A DNA stretch of 64,000 nucleotides from Rothia sp. (in: high G+C Gram-positive bacteria) (lineage in GTDB: Bacteria; Actinomycetota; Actinomycetes; Actinomycetales; Micrococcaceae): the NCBI GenBank assembly GCA_030524105.1, contig JAUNHE010000008.1, forward strand, positions 1 through 64,000, in the 5' to 3' direction. Position numbers and translations under genes: made by a program. Each line of letters begins with the position of its first letter. Within the stretch, counting starts at the first letter, position 1. Below are positions 48,332 to 57,738 of this stretch, in pieces. The notes beneath the pieces were generated by a model. The model had not been told where the DNA came from, searched no databases, and saw nothing but the letters and a program-made list of their open reading frames with translations.

Positions 48332-49961
48332 ATGATGGAGAAAATCCAGCGATTTGGTTCGGCTATGCTGGCCCCTGTTCTTATCTTTGCCTTTGCTGGG
48401 CTTGCCGTTGGCATATCTATTATTGCCCAGAACGAGCAGCTTATGGGCTCCCTGGCCGCTGAGGGTAGCGGCTGGTCTCAGTTTTGGTCCGTCTGGGAAG
48501 CCGGGGCTTGGACGGTTTTTAATCAGATGGAGCTCCTTTTTGTGCTGGGCCTACCCATCGCCTTAGCTAAACAGGCCCAGGCTCGAGCCGTCTTAGAAGC
48601 TGGTATGATCTACCTAACCTTCCAGTATTTTGTGGCAAAAATACTGGAGATCTGGGGCAGCAATTTTGGCATTAACTATGCAGCGGATTTAGAGGATACA
48701 ACCGTTGCCACCGGCCTGAAGGTTGTTGCCGGTATTAAAACCCTTGATACCGGTATCTTTGGGGCTATTATCATCTCAGCTCTTGTGGTCTGGCTGCATA
48801 ATCGTTACTTCGAGAAAAAACTTCCCGACTTTCTGGGCATCTTTCAGGGCACCCAGTTTGTCTACGGTTTAGGCTTTTTCTTGATGATGCCGGTGGCCCT
48901 CCTCTTCTGTTTGGTCTGGCCCAGCATTCAGCAGGCTATTGGTTCCATGCAGGGCTTTTTTATTTCATCGGGTGTTTTTGGCGTCTGGGTATATACCTTC
49001 TTAGAAAGAATTCTGATTCCTACCGGCCTGCATCATTTTATTTACACTCCCTTTATTTTTGGCCCCGCCGTGGCCCCCGAGGGTATCCAGAAGTTTTGGG
49101 TGGCTCACCTGGAGGACTTTGCTGCCTCCGGTGATTCCCTGCGCACTCTTTTTCCCGGTGGTGGGTTTGCGCTACACGGTAATTCAAAAGTCTTTGCCCC
49201 CATCGGTATTGCAGCTGCCTTTTACAGCACTGCCCGGCCTGAAAAACGTAAAGAAACTCTGGCCCTGCTCATACCCGTTTGTTTGACCGCTATTTTGATT
49301 GGTATTACCGAGCCCCTGGAGTTTACCTTCCTCTTCTTGGCGCCACCACTTTTTGCCGTGCACGCCTTCTTAGCGGCCAGCATGGCTGCCATCATGTACC
49401 AGTTTGGGCTCTCGGGTAATATGGGCGGAGGCCTCATCGACTTCCTCTTTCAGAACTGGATTCCGCTCTGGTCCAACCACTCAGGAGCCTACTTAATGCA
49501 AATTTTTTGTTGGTTTCTGCTTTACCGGCATTTATTTTCTACTCTTCCGTTTCCTTATTCTTAAGCTGGATTTTAAAACCCCCGGCCGTGAAGATGAGGG
49601 TAAGGAAACAAAGCTTTATTCTAAGGCTGAGTACCGGCAGGCTAAAAAAGAGCAAAAAACAGGAGCCAGTACGGGGGCAGAGGCTGCAGACTCTCTTGCC
49701 GTTTCGGACCCCTACCAGCAGCGGGCCACAGATTTTCTAGCCCTGCTGGGCGGGCCAGCAAATATTAGTAGCGTTAACAACTGCGCCACCCGGCTGAGGG
49801 TCTCGGTTAATGATGAGAGTCTGGTTGCCGCTGAGGCCGATTTTAAGGCTGCCGGTGCCTTGGGGCTGGTCAATAAGGGCCGGGCTCTTCAGGTTATTGT
49901 TGGTATGGATGTTCCTCAGGTAAGGGATCGCTTTGAAGCCCTCCAGACTCAGCAGGAATAG
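48332..49961 (+). pseudogene. PTS EIICB, maltose/glucose (GlvC/MalX) type, frameshifted
   Basis: Sugar permease of the glucose superfamily in EIIC-EIIB order. EIIC runs from 48332 with about ten helices, RILIPTGLHHFIYTPFIFG and GITEPLEFTFLFLAPPLF. At a run of six T (49503-49508) the frame is lost and stops at 49562-49564. Reading with one T fewer restores VGFCFTGIYFLLFRFLI and KTPGRED, the normal EIIC end, then EIIB with the phosphorylated cysteine in SVNNCATRLRVSV, ending at 49961 (about 542 residues). Mutation, phase variation, slippage or a sequencing error could explain it. No EIIA is encoded nearby. Confidence 0.9.
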
Positions 49962-50037
49962 ACGCGCGGGTTTGCTCAGAACGTGATCCCTTGGCATATA
50001 GTATTCCCAGAGACACCCATACCGGGCGGGATACACC

Positions 50038-50835
50038 ATGAACCTAGAGAAGCTGATCAACACCTACCAGCACCGTTTTAGCCAAACTGAGCAGGATATT
50101 CTTGCCTTTATGCTTGAAAATCAGGAGTTTTTGGCAGAAACAACCATCAATCAGCTGGCACATAAAACCTATACGTCAACCTCAAGCATTATCCGCTTAA
50201 CCAAAAAATTGGGTTTCTCTGGATTCGCCGAATTAAAATACTTGGTCAAGACCACCCTGAGCCAGCGGGAACCGACCAACCCCAATTTTATTGCTTCCGG
50301 ACTGAGCGATATTAAGCAGACCCTGGACTTTCTCCAGGGCTACGACTTCAGCCCGCTGCTCCAAAAAATACACTCAGCCCGGACACTCTACTGCTACGGC
50401 ACCGGCTACGCCCAACACAATGCCAGTCAAGAATTTGCTAAGTCCCTGCTGGCCTGCGGAAAATTTACCCACCTTATTCCGGCCAGTAGAGAACTTGCGG
50501 CCAGTAGCTCGGTAATGACCGCTACCGACCTTCTGATTCTGGTCTCGCTGTCAGGTAATACAGCGGATGTAGAAGAGAGCATTAAGAAACTATCCCTGCG
50601 TAAAATCCCGATGCTGGCCATTACTGCCCAGTCGGTCAACTATATGGCCAGCACTGCCAGTTACGTCCTGCACTATCAGGCAACCCCCACCCGGCTGGCT
50701 GGTACAGATCACCCCTACCACTCCTTTGTAGCCCTCAACGTCCTCCTGGATTACCTGGTGCGCCGCTACATTGAATTCTTAGAAGAGAGGCCAGCCCATG
50801 AAGGCAGTACAGAACTTCCTGACCGACAGCAGTAA
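50038..50835 (+). CDS. MurR/RpiR family transcriptional regulator
   Basis: 265 residues with an N-terminal RpiR-type helix-turn-helix (about 1-77, TINQLAHKTYTSTSSIIRLT) and a C-terminal SIS domain that binds phosphosugars (CYGTGYAQHNASQEFAKSL, LILVSLSGNTADVEESIKK). It lies 76 bases after the EIICB gene and likely senses the phosphorylated product to control the alpha-glucoside locus. Codon use is C-rich compared with the preceding gene. Its 3' end overlaps the next ORF by 38 bases. Confidence 0.9.
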   Translation: MNLEKLINTYQHRFSQTEQDILAFMLENQEFLAETTINQLAHKTYTSTSSIIRLTKKLGFSGFAELKYLVKTTLSQREPTNPNFIASGLSDIKQTLDFLQGYDFSPLLQKIHSARTLYCYGTGYAQHNASQEFAKSLLACGKFTHLIPASRELAASSSVMTATDLLILVSLSGNTADVEESIKKLSLRKIPMLAITAQSVNYMASTASYVLHYQATPTRLAGTDHPYHSFVALNVLLDYLVRRYIEFLEERPAHEGSTELPDRQQ

Positions 50836-51250
50836 ACTTTCTGCCAGCCTGTTTTACTATTGGCTTATTGCACCCCTGGTTTTCTTAACCTGCGTTTTTT
50901 TGTTAACAAACAGCGGCTCAAACAGCTTCAGGGATATGCTGCAAGAGCCTACGGTCACTCTCTCCTTCATGGCGGCCTGCATGAGTTTAATCCTGGCCGG
51001 CCTCCTCAAACTGGCTCAACGAACGGGTCCGCACAGTCTGAAGACCTTTTGTTTAGTTGCCAGCCTGCAACAACTTTTGGTGGGTAACCTCATCGGGCTG
51101 GTCCTGTCCTTCTGCTTATTTTGGTCCCTGTGCGGACAAGCCTGGCCTCGCCAGAAAAACCCGCTTCTGCTACTAGGAATGGTATTCATTACCTGCTTAA
51201 GCCTGCTCATTAGTTTGCTGAGTATCAACTATTACCTACACCTATCCTGA
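50798..51250 (+). CDS. Small hypothetical membrane protein
   Basis: 150 residues, unrecognised. Four hydrophobic segments (about 20-40, 55-75, 85-110 and 122-145) suggest a polytopic membrane protein; cysteines occur in segments but no motif stands out. The ATG overlaps the end of the RpiR gene and is preceded by GAGAGG, so translation may be coupled. A role linked to the RpiR regulon is only guilt by association. Confidence 0.65.
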   Translation: MKAVQNFLTDSSKLSASLFYYWLIAPLVFLTCVFLLTNSGSNSFRDMLQEPTVTLSFMAACMSLILAGLLKLAQRTGPHSLKTFCLVASLQQLLVGNLIGLVLSFCLFWSLCGQAWPRQKNPLLLLGMVFITCLSLLISLLSINYYLHLS

Positions 51251-51397
51251 CAAGGCCAGCAGCTTAACCATGCCTTGTTGTGAATACTTTCTTTCCACGT
51301 CAAACAGGCTAGAAAGAAGGAGAACCGGGTTATATTCCGTATGATGTAATACGAAGTAAGCTAAATACAGTCAGCATCTGCGAAAGAGCATGGATTC

Positions 51398-54300
51398 GTG
51401 AAAAACCACTTAGCCGGTACCAGCCTCCCATGGGATCCCCAGCAAAAACCGGGTGGAACCAGCCCAGCAGGGGAGAGCGACCAGCAGCAGAGCCCCCAAG
51501 ATGACCCCGAAAAAATCCAGGCAGGCCTGCGCTACTGGCAGCAGGAACTAAGAAACTACACTGGTCCAGAAACACTGCTCTATTTTGAGCCCCAGAACTG
51601 GATCCACATCGACCTCAGCCAGGCCAACCCTTCTGGACTAGCCCAACTCTTAATGGGCCGGCGTACCCGTCTTTCTACCATTCTCAACAATAAAACAAGC
51701 TTTGAAGCTGCCAGCCAGGCAGCCGGCGCCCTGACCCAAAAAATCCGAGAGCTCCAAAGCCAGCACTGCATCGAGGCCGGCTACCTAGCAGCCGGCCTCG
51801 CCCACTGGACAAGCTACAAAACCCCGGACCAAAGCCAGGTACAGCGGCTAGCCCCCATCCTCCTTAACCCGGTGACAATCACCGCCCACCCCGCCGGAAA
51901 GGACTTTGACCTCAGGCTCCACGGAACAGCAAGCCTTAACCCCGGCCTGGTCCGCCAGCTCTACCGTGACTACGGGCTTGACCTCAGCAGCATCAAAGTG
52001 GGACAACTAGCCAATTCCATGGCCAAACTTAACCCCGAACCGGTCATTGACGCAGTGAGAGCTGCTACCAGCAGCATCGCCGACATCAGCATCCACAGTA
52101 CCTACCTGACCTCTACCTTTGCTGACCTAGCCACAGACAAGATTAACCTGCTCCAGAGCCAGCAAACCAGCCCCCTACTCAAGCAGCTAGCCCTGCTACC
52201 TAGCAAAACTGCCAGGCCAAAACCGGCCCCGCTCACCCAGGAGGCCCTACCCCTAGATGAGCGCCCACTAGAGACAGAAATCCTTCTCTACCAAGCAGAC
52301 TCTGCCGCCCAAGAAATTATAGACCTGGCCAGCCAAGGCAAGAGCTTCACTATCACAGCTGCCCCGGGCACTCAGGGGCTTAAGACTGCCTGCAATATAG
52401 CCGCAACCTTAATCAGCCAAGGAAAATCGGTACTGGTTCTCGGCGAAAAAGAAGCAAGCATTCAAGAATTTACCCGGCTGCTAGCCCATAAAAACCTGGC
52501 CCACCTGGTCTACAATCTCCTGGACAAGAGTAAGAATCAGGACCAGCGCCAGCAACTCATCCAAGCTATCGTCAACTATGAGCAAACCAAGGAACCTAAC
52601 CTACAGGCTAGCCAAGAAGAGCTAGGGCAGGTGCGCAGCAAACTAGCCCACCACACCGCAAGCCTGACCGGTCAGCAAGAACCCTGGGGCTGCTCTATCT
52701 ACGACGCCCTCCAAAAGCTAGCAGCCTTAACAAGGCAGGAGCCCGCCCCCACAACCGCAGTCCGCCTTAACAAACAAACCCTCGCCAGCCTAGCCGACCG
52801 TAGCCAAGCCCTAGAAAAACTAAACCGACTAGCCCAGCTAGCAGCCTTCCAACCTGCCACCGAATACTCGGCCTGGCGTAAGGCAAAACTCAACGATAAG
52901 AGTGAAACAGAGGCAGCCTTCCAGCTGGTACAAAACCTGACCACCCTCCTGGGCTCGCTGAGAAACCTCATGAACAGTATGAGCGCTAAAATTGGGATGC
53001 GCTCCGGGCACACCCTCAGAGAATGGAGCCAGCAACTAGACCTGCTTGAACGTATGCAAGAGACCCTCACCTACTTTAGGGTTGAGGTCTACGACAGGCC
53101 CGTTACCGACCTCATCGCCGCTACAGCCACCGGCAGCTGGCGTCGAGAACACGGGGTAGAAATGAGCAGCATGCAGCGCTCGCGGCTACGTAAGGCTGCC
53201 CGCGAGTATATTTTGCCCGGGGTGCATCTGATAGATCTCTACCAGAATTTGCTGATTGTTCAGGCTGAACGGGAGGAATGGATCAGCTGGTCTGACCAAC
53301 CGCAGGAACCGGTCATACCCGCTAATTTAAAGCAGCTCCGGCAGGACTTAGGTGAGCTGGAACAGGAATTTTCTGGCCTAGCCTATGCCCTTGAAGACAG
53401 CCCCGAAGGTAACGATTTTCTGAACACCGATATTGATCAGCTTATTGGCCGGCTACGGCGTTTAACCGTTGATAAGGACCTGCTTGCTAGCCTGCCCGAG
53501 CGCAATAAGCTTATTCAGCAGTTGGAGTCCTGGGGCTTGGCTGATCTGCTGGCTGATTTACGCCAACGGCAGGTTAAGGCAGAGCAGGTGGCCGATGAGC
53601 TAGAGCTAGCCTGGTGGCAGAGTGCCTTAGAACTGATGCTTTCCTCCCACGGGCAGCAGATTCTTGACGGGAATACCCTGCGGGACTTAGAAGAGACTTT
53701 TCGTCAGCTGGATGCCGCTCACCAGGAGGCTAGCCCGGCCAGACTGCAGGCTCTTCTGGCTAAGAATTGGAAGGAGCGCATCCTTGCAGATAAGGGGCAG
53801 GCCAGTTTCTTAAAAGATCAGCTCCGGGCAGCAGACTTTGACTTTGAAGAGGTTCTGCGGCAGGCTCCAAAACTGGTGACGGCCCTGCTGCCACTCTGGC
53901 TGGCCAGCCCCTTTTCTCTCTCACTACCCCTGGCAGCCCAGCTATCCTTTGACCTTTTGCTGATTTTAGATTCCGCTAGCACCCCCTTAGCGGCCAGCCT
54001 GCCAGCTATCTCCCGGGCTCAACAAGTCATCAGCATGGGCGATCCCCACAGCGATTTTTCCCAGCCTTTTGAGGTTGCAACCGCTAATAAACCGGCTGCT
54101 AGTGCAGATACTGCTAGCTTAAGCAGTACGCATGCAGTCCTGGAGCAGCTTCTTGCGGGCCGGCACTTATCCCTTGTCTTAGATAGGGCCGTAGACCCAC
54201 TTGTTCTTGACTACCTTAACTCCACTTTTTATGGGGGTGGCTTGCGGACCTACCCCTGGGCGGAAGAAGCTAACCGGGCAGAGCTGGCTTTGTCCTTTGA

Positions 54301-55288
54301 GCCCCTTGCTGCTAGCTCAGAAGAGGCGGGGGCCGGTAGTGGCAAAGCTAGCCTGGCTCGTGAGGTTGATCGGGTTGTTGAGGCAGTTTTTGAGCAAGCC
54401 CGCTTACATCCGCATCAGTCTTTGGCGGTCATTACCGCTGAAAGTGACCATGCGCAGCGAATTTCTTGGCAGATTCAGCAGCAGCTGGAGTACTACCCGC
54501 ATTTGCAGTCCTTCTTTAAGGCGGAAGCGGCTGAGCCTTTTCGGGTGAGAGATCTTGGCTCCTGCCAGGAGATCGAACGTGATGTCGTGATTTTTTCCCT
54601 GGGCGTTAGGGCTGCCGATATGGCCGCTGCCAGCCGCCCCTGGGGGCTGCTTTCTAGCAGCAAGGGAAGGGCCTACTTTGTGCAGGCTGTCAGCAGAGCC
54701 CGGCACTTAACTCGGCTGATTAGCGCTGCCCTGCCCCCTGATCTGGATGAGACCGGCCTTAGTTCTGGGGCTTTAGATCTTTACCGGCTTCTTCGCCAGC
54801 TTGAGCAGCGCCAGCATCAAAAACCGCAGGAGCAGCAGGCCCTTAACCAGGCTGTTATTAGCGCGGCTTTTGATGGTGAAGACTGGCTCTTAGCCGATGT
54901 TTTGCAGCGCTTAGAAGATAGGGGCGGACGGTTCTGGCCGCAGGCTGGCCCAGGCCTGGCCTTTACGGCCTTGTCTGAGCGGGAGGCTTTACTGGCCGGA
55001 TCTATTCCTAGTAGCAGGGTACGGAGGATGGGTGAGTCCGGCCAGGGGCAGGTCAGCTTTCCTCTGGCTGCTTGGACCGATGGGTCAGCCTCCTACGCTC
55101 GGGCTAGTGTGCGCGAGCGCAGCCGGTTTGTGCCAGATATTTTACGGCGGACGGGCTGGAACTATATGACCCTTTGGTCGGTTGAGGTTTTTTCTAATCC
55201 AGAAGCGGTAACTGATCGTTTGGCGCTGTACCTGGGTTTGGCGGCCAAGGAAAAAGGTAAAAAGCGGACCAAAAGAAACAGCGGGTAG
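51398..55288 (+). CDS. Giant SF1-helicase-like protein with degenerate motifs
   Basis: 1296 residues, similar in layout to large actinobacterial AAA/SF1 helicase-like proteins. An N-terminal domain (about 35-290) precedes a P-loop-like TAAPGTQGLKT (residues 320-329) that lacks a clean GKT. Residues 400-840 are largely helical. The motif II equivalent is ILDSAST (Asp858, no DE pair), and motif III is GDPHSD instead of GDxxQ. A motif V/VI-like segment (SSKGRAYFVQAVSRARH) and a C-terminal endonuclease-like region (about 1210-1285, RRTGWNYMTLWSVEVFSNPE) follow. ATP hydrolysis looks doubtful. Third-position C:T switches from about 39:12 to 30:39 near 53180. Confidence 0.8.
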   Translation: MKNHLAGTSLPWDPQQKPGGTSPAGESDQQQSPQDDPEKIQAGLRYWQQELRNYTGPETLLYFEPQNWIHIDLSQANPSGLAQLLMGRRTRLSTILNNKTSFEAASQAAGALTQKIRELQSQHCIEAGYLAAGLAHWTSYKTPDQSQVQRLAPILLNPVTITAHPAGKDFDLRLHGTASLNPGLVRQLYRDYGLDLSSIKVGQLANSMAKLNPEPVIDAVRAATSSIADISIHSTYLTSTFADLATDKINLLQSQQTSPLLKQLALLPSKTARPKPAPLTQEALPLDERPLETEILLYQADSAAQEIIDLASQGKSFTITAAPGTQGLKTACNIAATLISQGKSVLVLGEKEASIQEFTRLLAHKNLAHLVYNLLDKSKNQDQRQQLIQAIVNYEQTKEPNLQASQEELGQVRSKLAHHTASLTGQQEPWGCSIYDALQKLAALTRQEPAPTTAVRLNKQTLASLADRSQALEKLNRLAQLAAFQPATEYSAWRKAKLNDKSETEAAFQLVQNLTTLLGSLRNLMNSMSAKIGMRSGHTLREWSQQLDLLERMQETLTYFRVEVYDRPVTDLIAATATGSWRREHGVEMSSMQRSRLRKAAREYILPGVHLIDLYQNLLIVQAEREEWISWSDQPQEPVIPANLKQLRQDLGELEQEFSGLAYALEDSPEGNDFLNTDIDQLIGRLRRLTVDKDLLASLPERNKLIQQLESWGLADLLADLRQRQVKAEQVADELELAWWQSALELMLSSHGQQILDGNTLRDLEETFRQLDAAHQEASPARLQALLAKNWKERILADKGQASFLKDQLRAADFDFEEVLRQAPKLVTALLPLWLASPFSLSLPLAAQLSFDLLLILDSASTPLAASLPAISRAQQVISMGDPHSDFSQPFEVATANKPAASADTASLSSTHAVLEQLLAGRHLSLVLDRAVDPLVLDYLNSTFYGGGLRTYPWAEEANRAELALSFEPLAASSEEAGAGSGKASLAREVDRVVEAVFEQARLHPHQSLAVITAESDHAQRISWQIQQQLEYYPHLQSFFKAEAAEPFRVRDLGSCQEIERDVVIFSLGVRAADMAAASRPWGLLSSSKGRAYFVQAVSRARHLTRLISAALPPDLDETGLSSGALDLYRLLRQLEQRQHQKPQEQQALNQAVISAAFDGEDWLLADVLQRLEDRGGRFWPQAGPGLAFTALSEREALLAGSIPSSRVRRMGESGQGQVSFPLAAWTDGSASYARASVRERSRFVPDILRRTGWNYMTLWSVEVFSNPEAVTDRLALYLGLAAKEKGKKRTKRNSG
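53175..53183 (+). repeat. GCGCTCGC motif at the skew switch in the helicase-like gene
   Basis: GCGCTCGC at 53176-53183, preceded by A, as in tsaD. The + strand changes from C/A-rich to T/G-rich at this point without disturbing the reading frame. Confidence 0.5.
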
Positions 55289-55304
55289 TTGGGGAGGAGC
55301 ACTA

Positions 55305-55520
55305 GTGGATCAGTCTAGGAGCGGGCAGGCAGGCGGAGAGTATTCTGCGTTGCCGCGCCAGCGGCGGGGGCATCGGCGGGTCAGCTCAGCCGGGGTCAGC
55401 GGTGAGGTGCCGGGGAGCTTGGCGGGCCAGAGCCGGCAGAGTGGGCAAGATGCTGCTGAGCGGCAGGACTGGGAGCGCTGGCTTAAAGAGCAGCGTCCGC
55501 CGCATCATGAGCAGATCTAG
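55305..55520 (+). CDS. Small conserved-looking protein downstream of the helicase-like gene
   Basis: 71 residues from a GTG at 55305 with GGGGAGG upstream. The sequence is low-complexity Gly/Ser/Arg/Gln until a definite C-terminal segment DWERWLKEQRPPHHEQI. Similar RPPH endings occur in small actinobacterial proteins that follow large helicase-like genes, as far as I recall. It starts 16 bases after the helicase-like stop, so it is probably cotranscribed. Function unknown. Confidence 0.6.
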   Translation: MDQSRSGQAGGEYSALPRQRRGHRRVSSAGVSGEVPGSLAGQSRQSGQDAAERQDWERWLKEQRPPHHEQI

Positions 55521-55608
55521 TCTGGAATAGGGGGACCTGCCGACAAAATATGAGACAGGTTTTGTCCCCAATAAAGTGGACTTAATGCCGTCTGATTGCC
55601 GGTAGTGG

Positions 55609-55821
55609 CTAGCTGCTTTTGCTGGAATCAGCCTTTGGGCTGGCGCTACTGTCCGTTTTGTAAAAACCTGATCCTTTAAAAACGACTCCTACATTCCCAT
55701 ATTTTTTGCGCAGCTGTTCCTGGCCACATTGGGGGCAAATTTTAAGGGCTGCTTCTGCAAAGGTTTGCTGTTTTTCAAAAAGATGACCACAATTTTTGCA
55801 TTGATAAACGTAGACTGGCAC
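55609..55821 (-). CDS. FmdB family zinc-ribbon protein
   Basis: 70 residues with start PVYVYQCKNCGHLFEKQQ and a second pair CPQCG, a CxxC-x(n)-CxxC zinc ribbon of the FmdB regulator family, followed by a Ser/Lys-rich tail. The GTG at 55821 places the start where FmdB proteins begin (MPxYxYxC); the open frame extends to 55986 but overlaps the next gene and is unlike the family. No strong ribosome binding site. It follows the cyclo-ligase gene on the same strand. Confidence 0.8.
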   Translation of the reverse strand: MPVYVYQCKNCGHLFEKQQTFAEAALKICPQCGQEQLRKKYGNVGVVFKGSGFYKTDSSASPKADSSKSS

Positions 55822-55898
55822 GGGAATCTTCACTTTCTTTTTAGCTGGGTATGCTGTCCCCTTAAAGCTGGGCAGGGTCCAGTATATTTCCTGGCAAG

Positions 55899-56567
55899 CT
55901 ACTGATGAGCTTGCGGGCCTTTTGAATTGTAGCTGCTCGTTTGGATACCTTCTTCCGTTAGAAGGGTGTGAATCTGAACATCCCAAGAATCGTGGGGCAC
56001 TTCATCCAGTATTTCTGCTGCAAAGACAAGACCAAAATTTTTGCGTGCTGTAAGGGGTAGGGATTTCTCTTTGCTAAGATCGACTGCTGCTAACAGGCGG
56101 TCATAATAGCCGCCGCCCTGGCCCAGTCGCCAGCCTTGCCGGTCAAAGGCTAGGGCTGGAATAAGGCGTAGGTCTGCTTCAAAAAAAGCTGTGTGATCAT
56201 AGCGGGTGGCAACCGGTTCTTGAAGGCCAAAGGAGTTAGTGACACATTCCATGTCTGGCTCCCAGAAACTCCAGGATAAGCTGTGATTTTTTTCAACAAT
56301 AGGAACCAGGATTTGCTGGCCGGCGCGCTGCAGTTTTTCTAAGGCCAAGGTGATGGGTGGTTCTGTACCGCTGGGTAAGTAGGCAGCTATGGTCAGGTTT
56401 TTTTGACTCTGCCAGGAAATGATTTGTGTCAGCTGCTGCAGGAATTTAAGGGCATTTTCATTTTTGTGTGCGCTCCGTTTTATTCTTTCTTTGCGCAGGT
56501 TAGCTCGGACTTGTGCTTTATGCTCTGCCGTGGAGGCTGACCTGTGCTGCTGGGAGGGCTGCTGCAT
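55899..56567 (-). CDS. 5-formyltetrahydrofolate cyclo-ligase
   Basis: Converts 5-formyl-THF to 5,10-methenyl-THF with ATP. The family motif is RLGQGGGYYDRLLAAV, with AAYLPSGTEPP and VPIVEKNHSLSWSFW before it and DVQIHTLLTEEG near the end. 222 residues, slightly long at the N-terminus. AGGAAGAGA precedes the ATG. The gene diverges from galU, a common actinobacterial arrangement. Confidence 0.92.
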   Translation of the reverse strand: MQQPSQQHRSASTAEHKAQVRANLRKERIKRSAHKNENALKFLQQLTQIISWQSQKNLTIAAYLPSGTEPPITLALEKLQRAGQQILVPIVEKNHSLSWSFWEPDMECVTNSFGLQEPVATRYDHTAFFEADLRLIPALAFDRQGWRLGQGGGYYDRLLAAVDLSKEKSLPLTARKNFGLVFAAEILDEVPHDSWDVQIHTLLTEEGIQTSSYNSKGPQAHQ

Positions 56568-56658
56568 TCTCTTCCTAACTTGTCCCCATTAAGGTGGGCA
56601 TATTTTTTCTATTTTCTAATCCCTGTGATCACTATCTGCTTCGGGTAAGGTTGAGTCC

Positions 56659-57561
56659 ATGAATGACCAGAATCCAAAGTCTATAACTAAGGCAGTTATT
56701 CCTGCAGCAGGTCTAGGGACTCGTTTTCTACCTGCCACAAAGGCTACTCCCAAAGAAATGCTACCCGTTGTTGATCGCCCCGCCATCCAGTATGTGGTAG
56801 AAGAGGCGGTACGGGCTGGCTTAGAGGATGTACTCATGATTACCGGGCGTAATAAGCGTGCCCTGGAAGATCATTTTGACCGGGTTCCAACCCTAGAGAA
56901 CCAGCTTGAAGAACAGGGTAAAGAGGCCCTTCTGCAAACTGTTGTGGACTCTAACCAGCTGGGTGAGATTCATTTTGTGCGGCAGGGAGATCCTAAAGGT
57001 TTGGGCCATGCTGTGCTGCGTGGCAAGGTGCATGTTGGCCAGGAACCTTTTGCCGTACTTCTGGGGGACGACCTCATTGATGAAAAAGAAGACCTGCTCT
57101 CAGAAATGGTTGCTGTGCAGCAGCAGACGGGGGGCTCTGTCATCGCTCTGATGGAGGTTCCTCATGAGCAGATCTCTGCCTACGGTTGCGCCGCTATTGA
57201 AGTGGTTGAAGGCAAAGACTATTTTAAGGTGACTGAGCTGGTAGAAAAGCCTGCTGCCGACGAAGCTCCATCTAACTATGCCGTGATCGGCCGCTATGTG
57301 CTTGCTCCTAAGGTTTTTGAGGTTTTGGAGAACACTGCTCCTGGCCGGGGGGACGAAATCCAGCTAACCGATGCTCTGCAAACCCTGGCTAAGGGGACAG
57401 AAGAGGGCGACGGCGTCTATGGTGTGGTCTTTAAGGGGCGACGTTTTGATACTGGGGATAAACTCAGCTACTTGAAGGCTAATCTTATTTTGGCTGCGGA
57501 GCGTGAGGACCTTGGCCCAGAGCTGCGCCAGTGGCTTAAGGAATTTGTGGCCGAAGGCTAG
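56659..57561 (+). CDS. galU: UTP-glucose-1-phosphate uridylyltransferase
   Basis: Makes UDP-glucose. The nucleotide-binding start AVIPAAGLGTRFLPATKATP and PKEMLPVVDRPAIQYVVEEA are hallmark; FAVLLGDDLID, VEKPAADEAPSNYAVIGRYV and KGRRFDTGDKLSYLKAN complete the pattern. 300 residues, normal length. It supplies sugar nucleotides for the polysaccharide genes in the window. A terminator follows. Confidence 0.96.
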   Translation: MNDQNPKSITKAVIPAAGLGTRFLPATKATPKEMLPVVDRPAIQYVVEEAVRAGLEDVLMITGRNKRALEDHFDRVPTLENQLEEQGKEALLQTVVDSNQLGEIHFVRQGDPKGLGHAVLRGKVHVGQEPFAVLLGDDLIDEKEDLLSEMVAVQQQTGGSVIALMEVPHEQISAYGCAAIEVVEGKDYFKVTELVEKPAADEAPSNYAVIGRYVLAPKVFEVLENTAPGRGDEIQLTDALQTLAKGTEEGDGVYGVVFKGRRFDTGDKLSYLKANLILAAEREDLGPELRQWLKEFVAEG

Positions 57562-57576
57562 AGAACTCTAGTGGGG

Positions 57577-57617
57577 TGGGAGCAGTGCTAAGGAACTGCT
57601 CCCATTCTTTGTGTTTT
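57577..57617 (+). terminator. Terminator after galU
   Basis: A 10-bp perfect stem TGGGAGCAGT (57577-57586) with ACTGCTCCCA (57595-57604), then TTCTTTGTGTTTTT. Confidence 0.9.
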
Positions 57618-57738
57618 TGGACATATTGTAGAAAAGACGTCACTGTAATTACAATATATTCGGCGAATCGTATACCTTCTTAGATACACTTTACTTTTAC
57701 TGGAATGTCAAGGACAAATAACGGATATTGAGGTGCTG

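Noticed and set aside
49503-49508. Programmed ribosomal frameshift in the EIICB gene
   Set aside because: No known slippery heptamer with a downstream structure is evident; mutation, slippage or sequencing error are simpler.
49507-49740. ORF of 77 codons over the EIICB frameshift
   Set aside because: It is in the third frame; the true continuation of EIICB is the other shifted frame, which holds the EIIB motif.
53176-53183. Gene fusion or frameshift at the composition switch in the helicase-like gene
   Set aside because: The reading frame and domain layout continue without a break, so it is a base-composition change only.
55113-55120. GCGCTCGC copy (minus strand) near the helicase-like 3' end
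   Set aside because: Both sides are T/G-rich on the + strand; no switch.
55822-55986. N-terminal extension of the FmdB protein
   Set aside because: The extra residues overlap the cyclo-ligase gene and do not resemble the family, which starts at the PVYVYQC segment.
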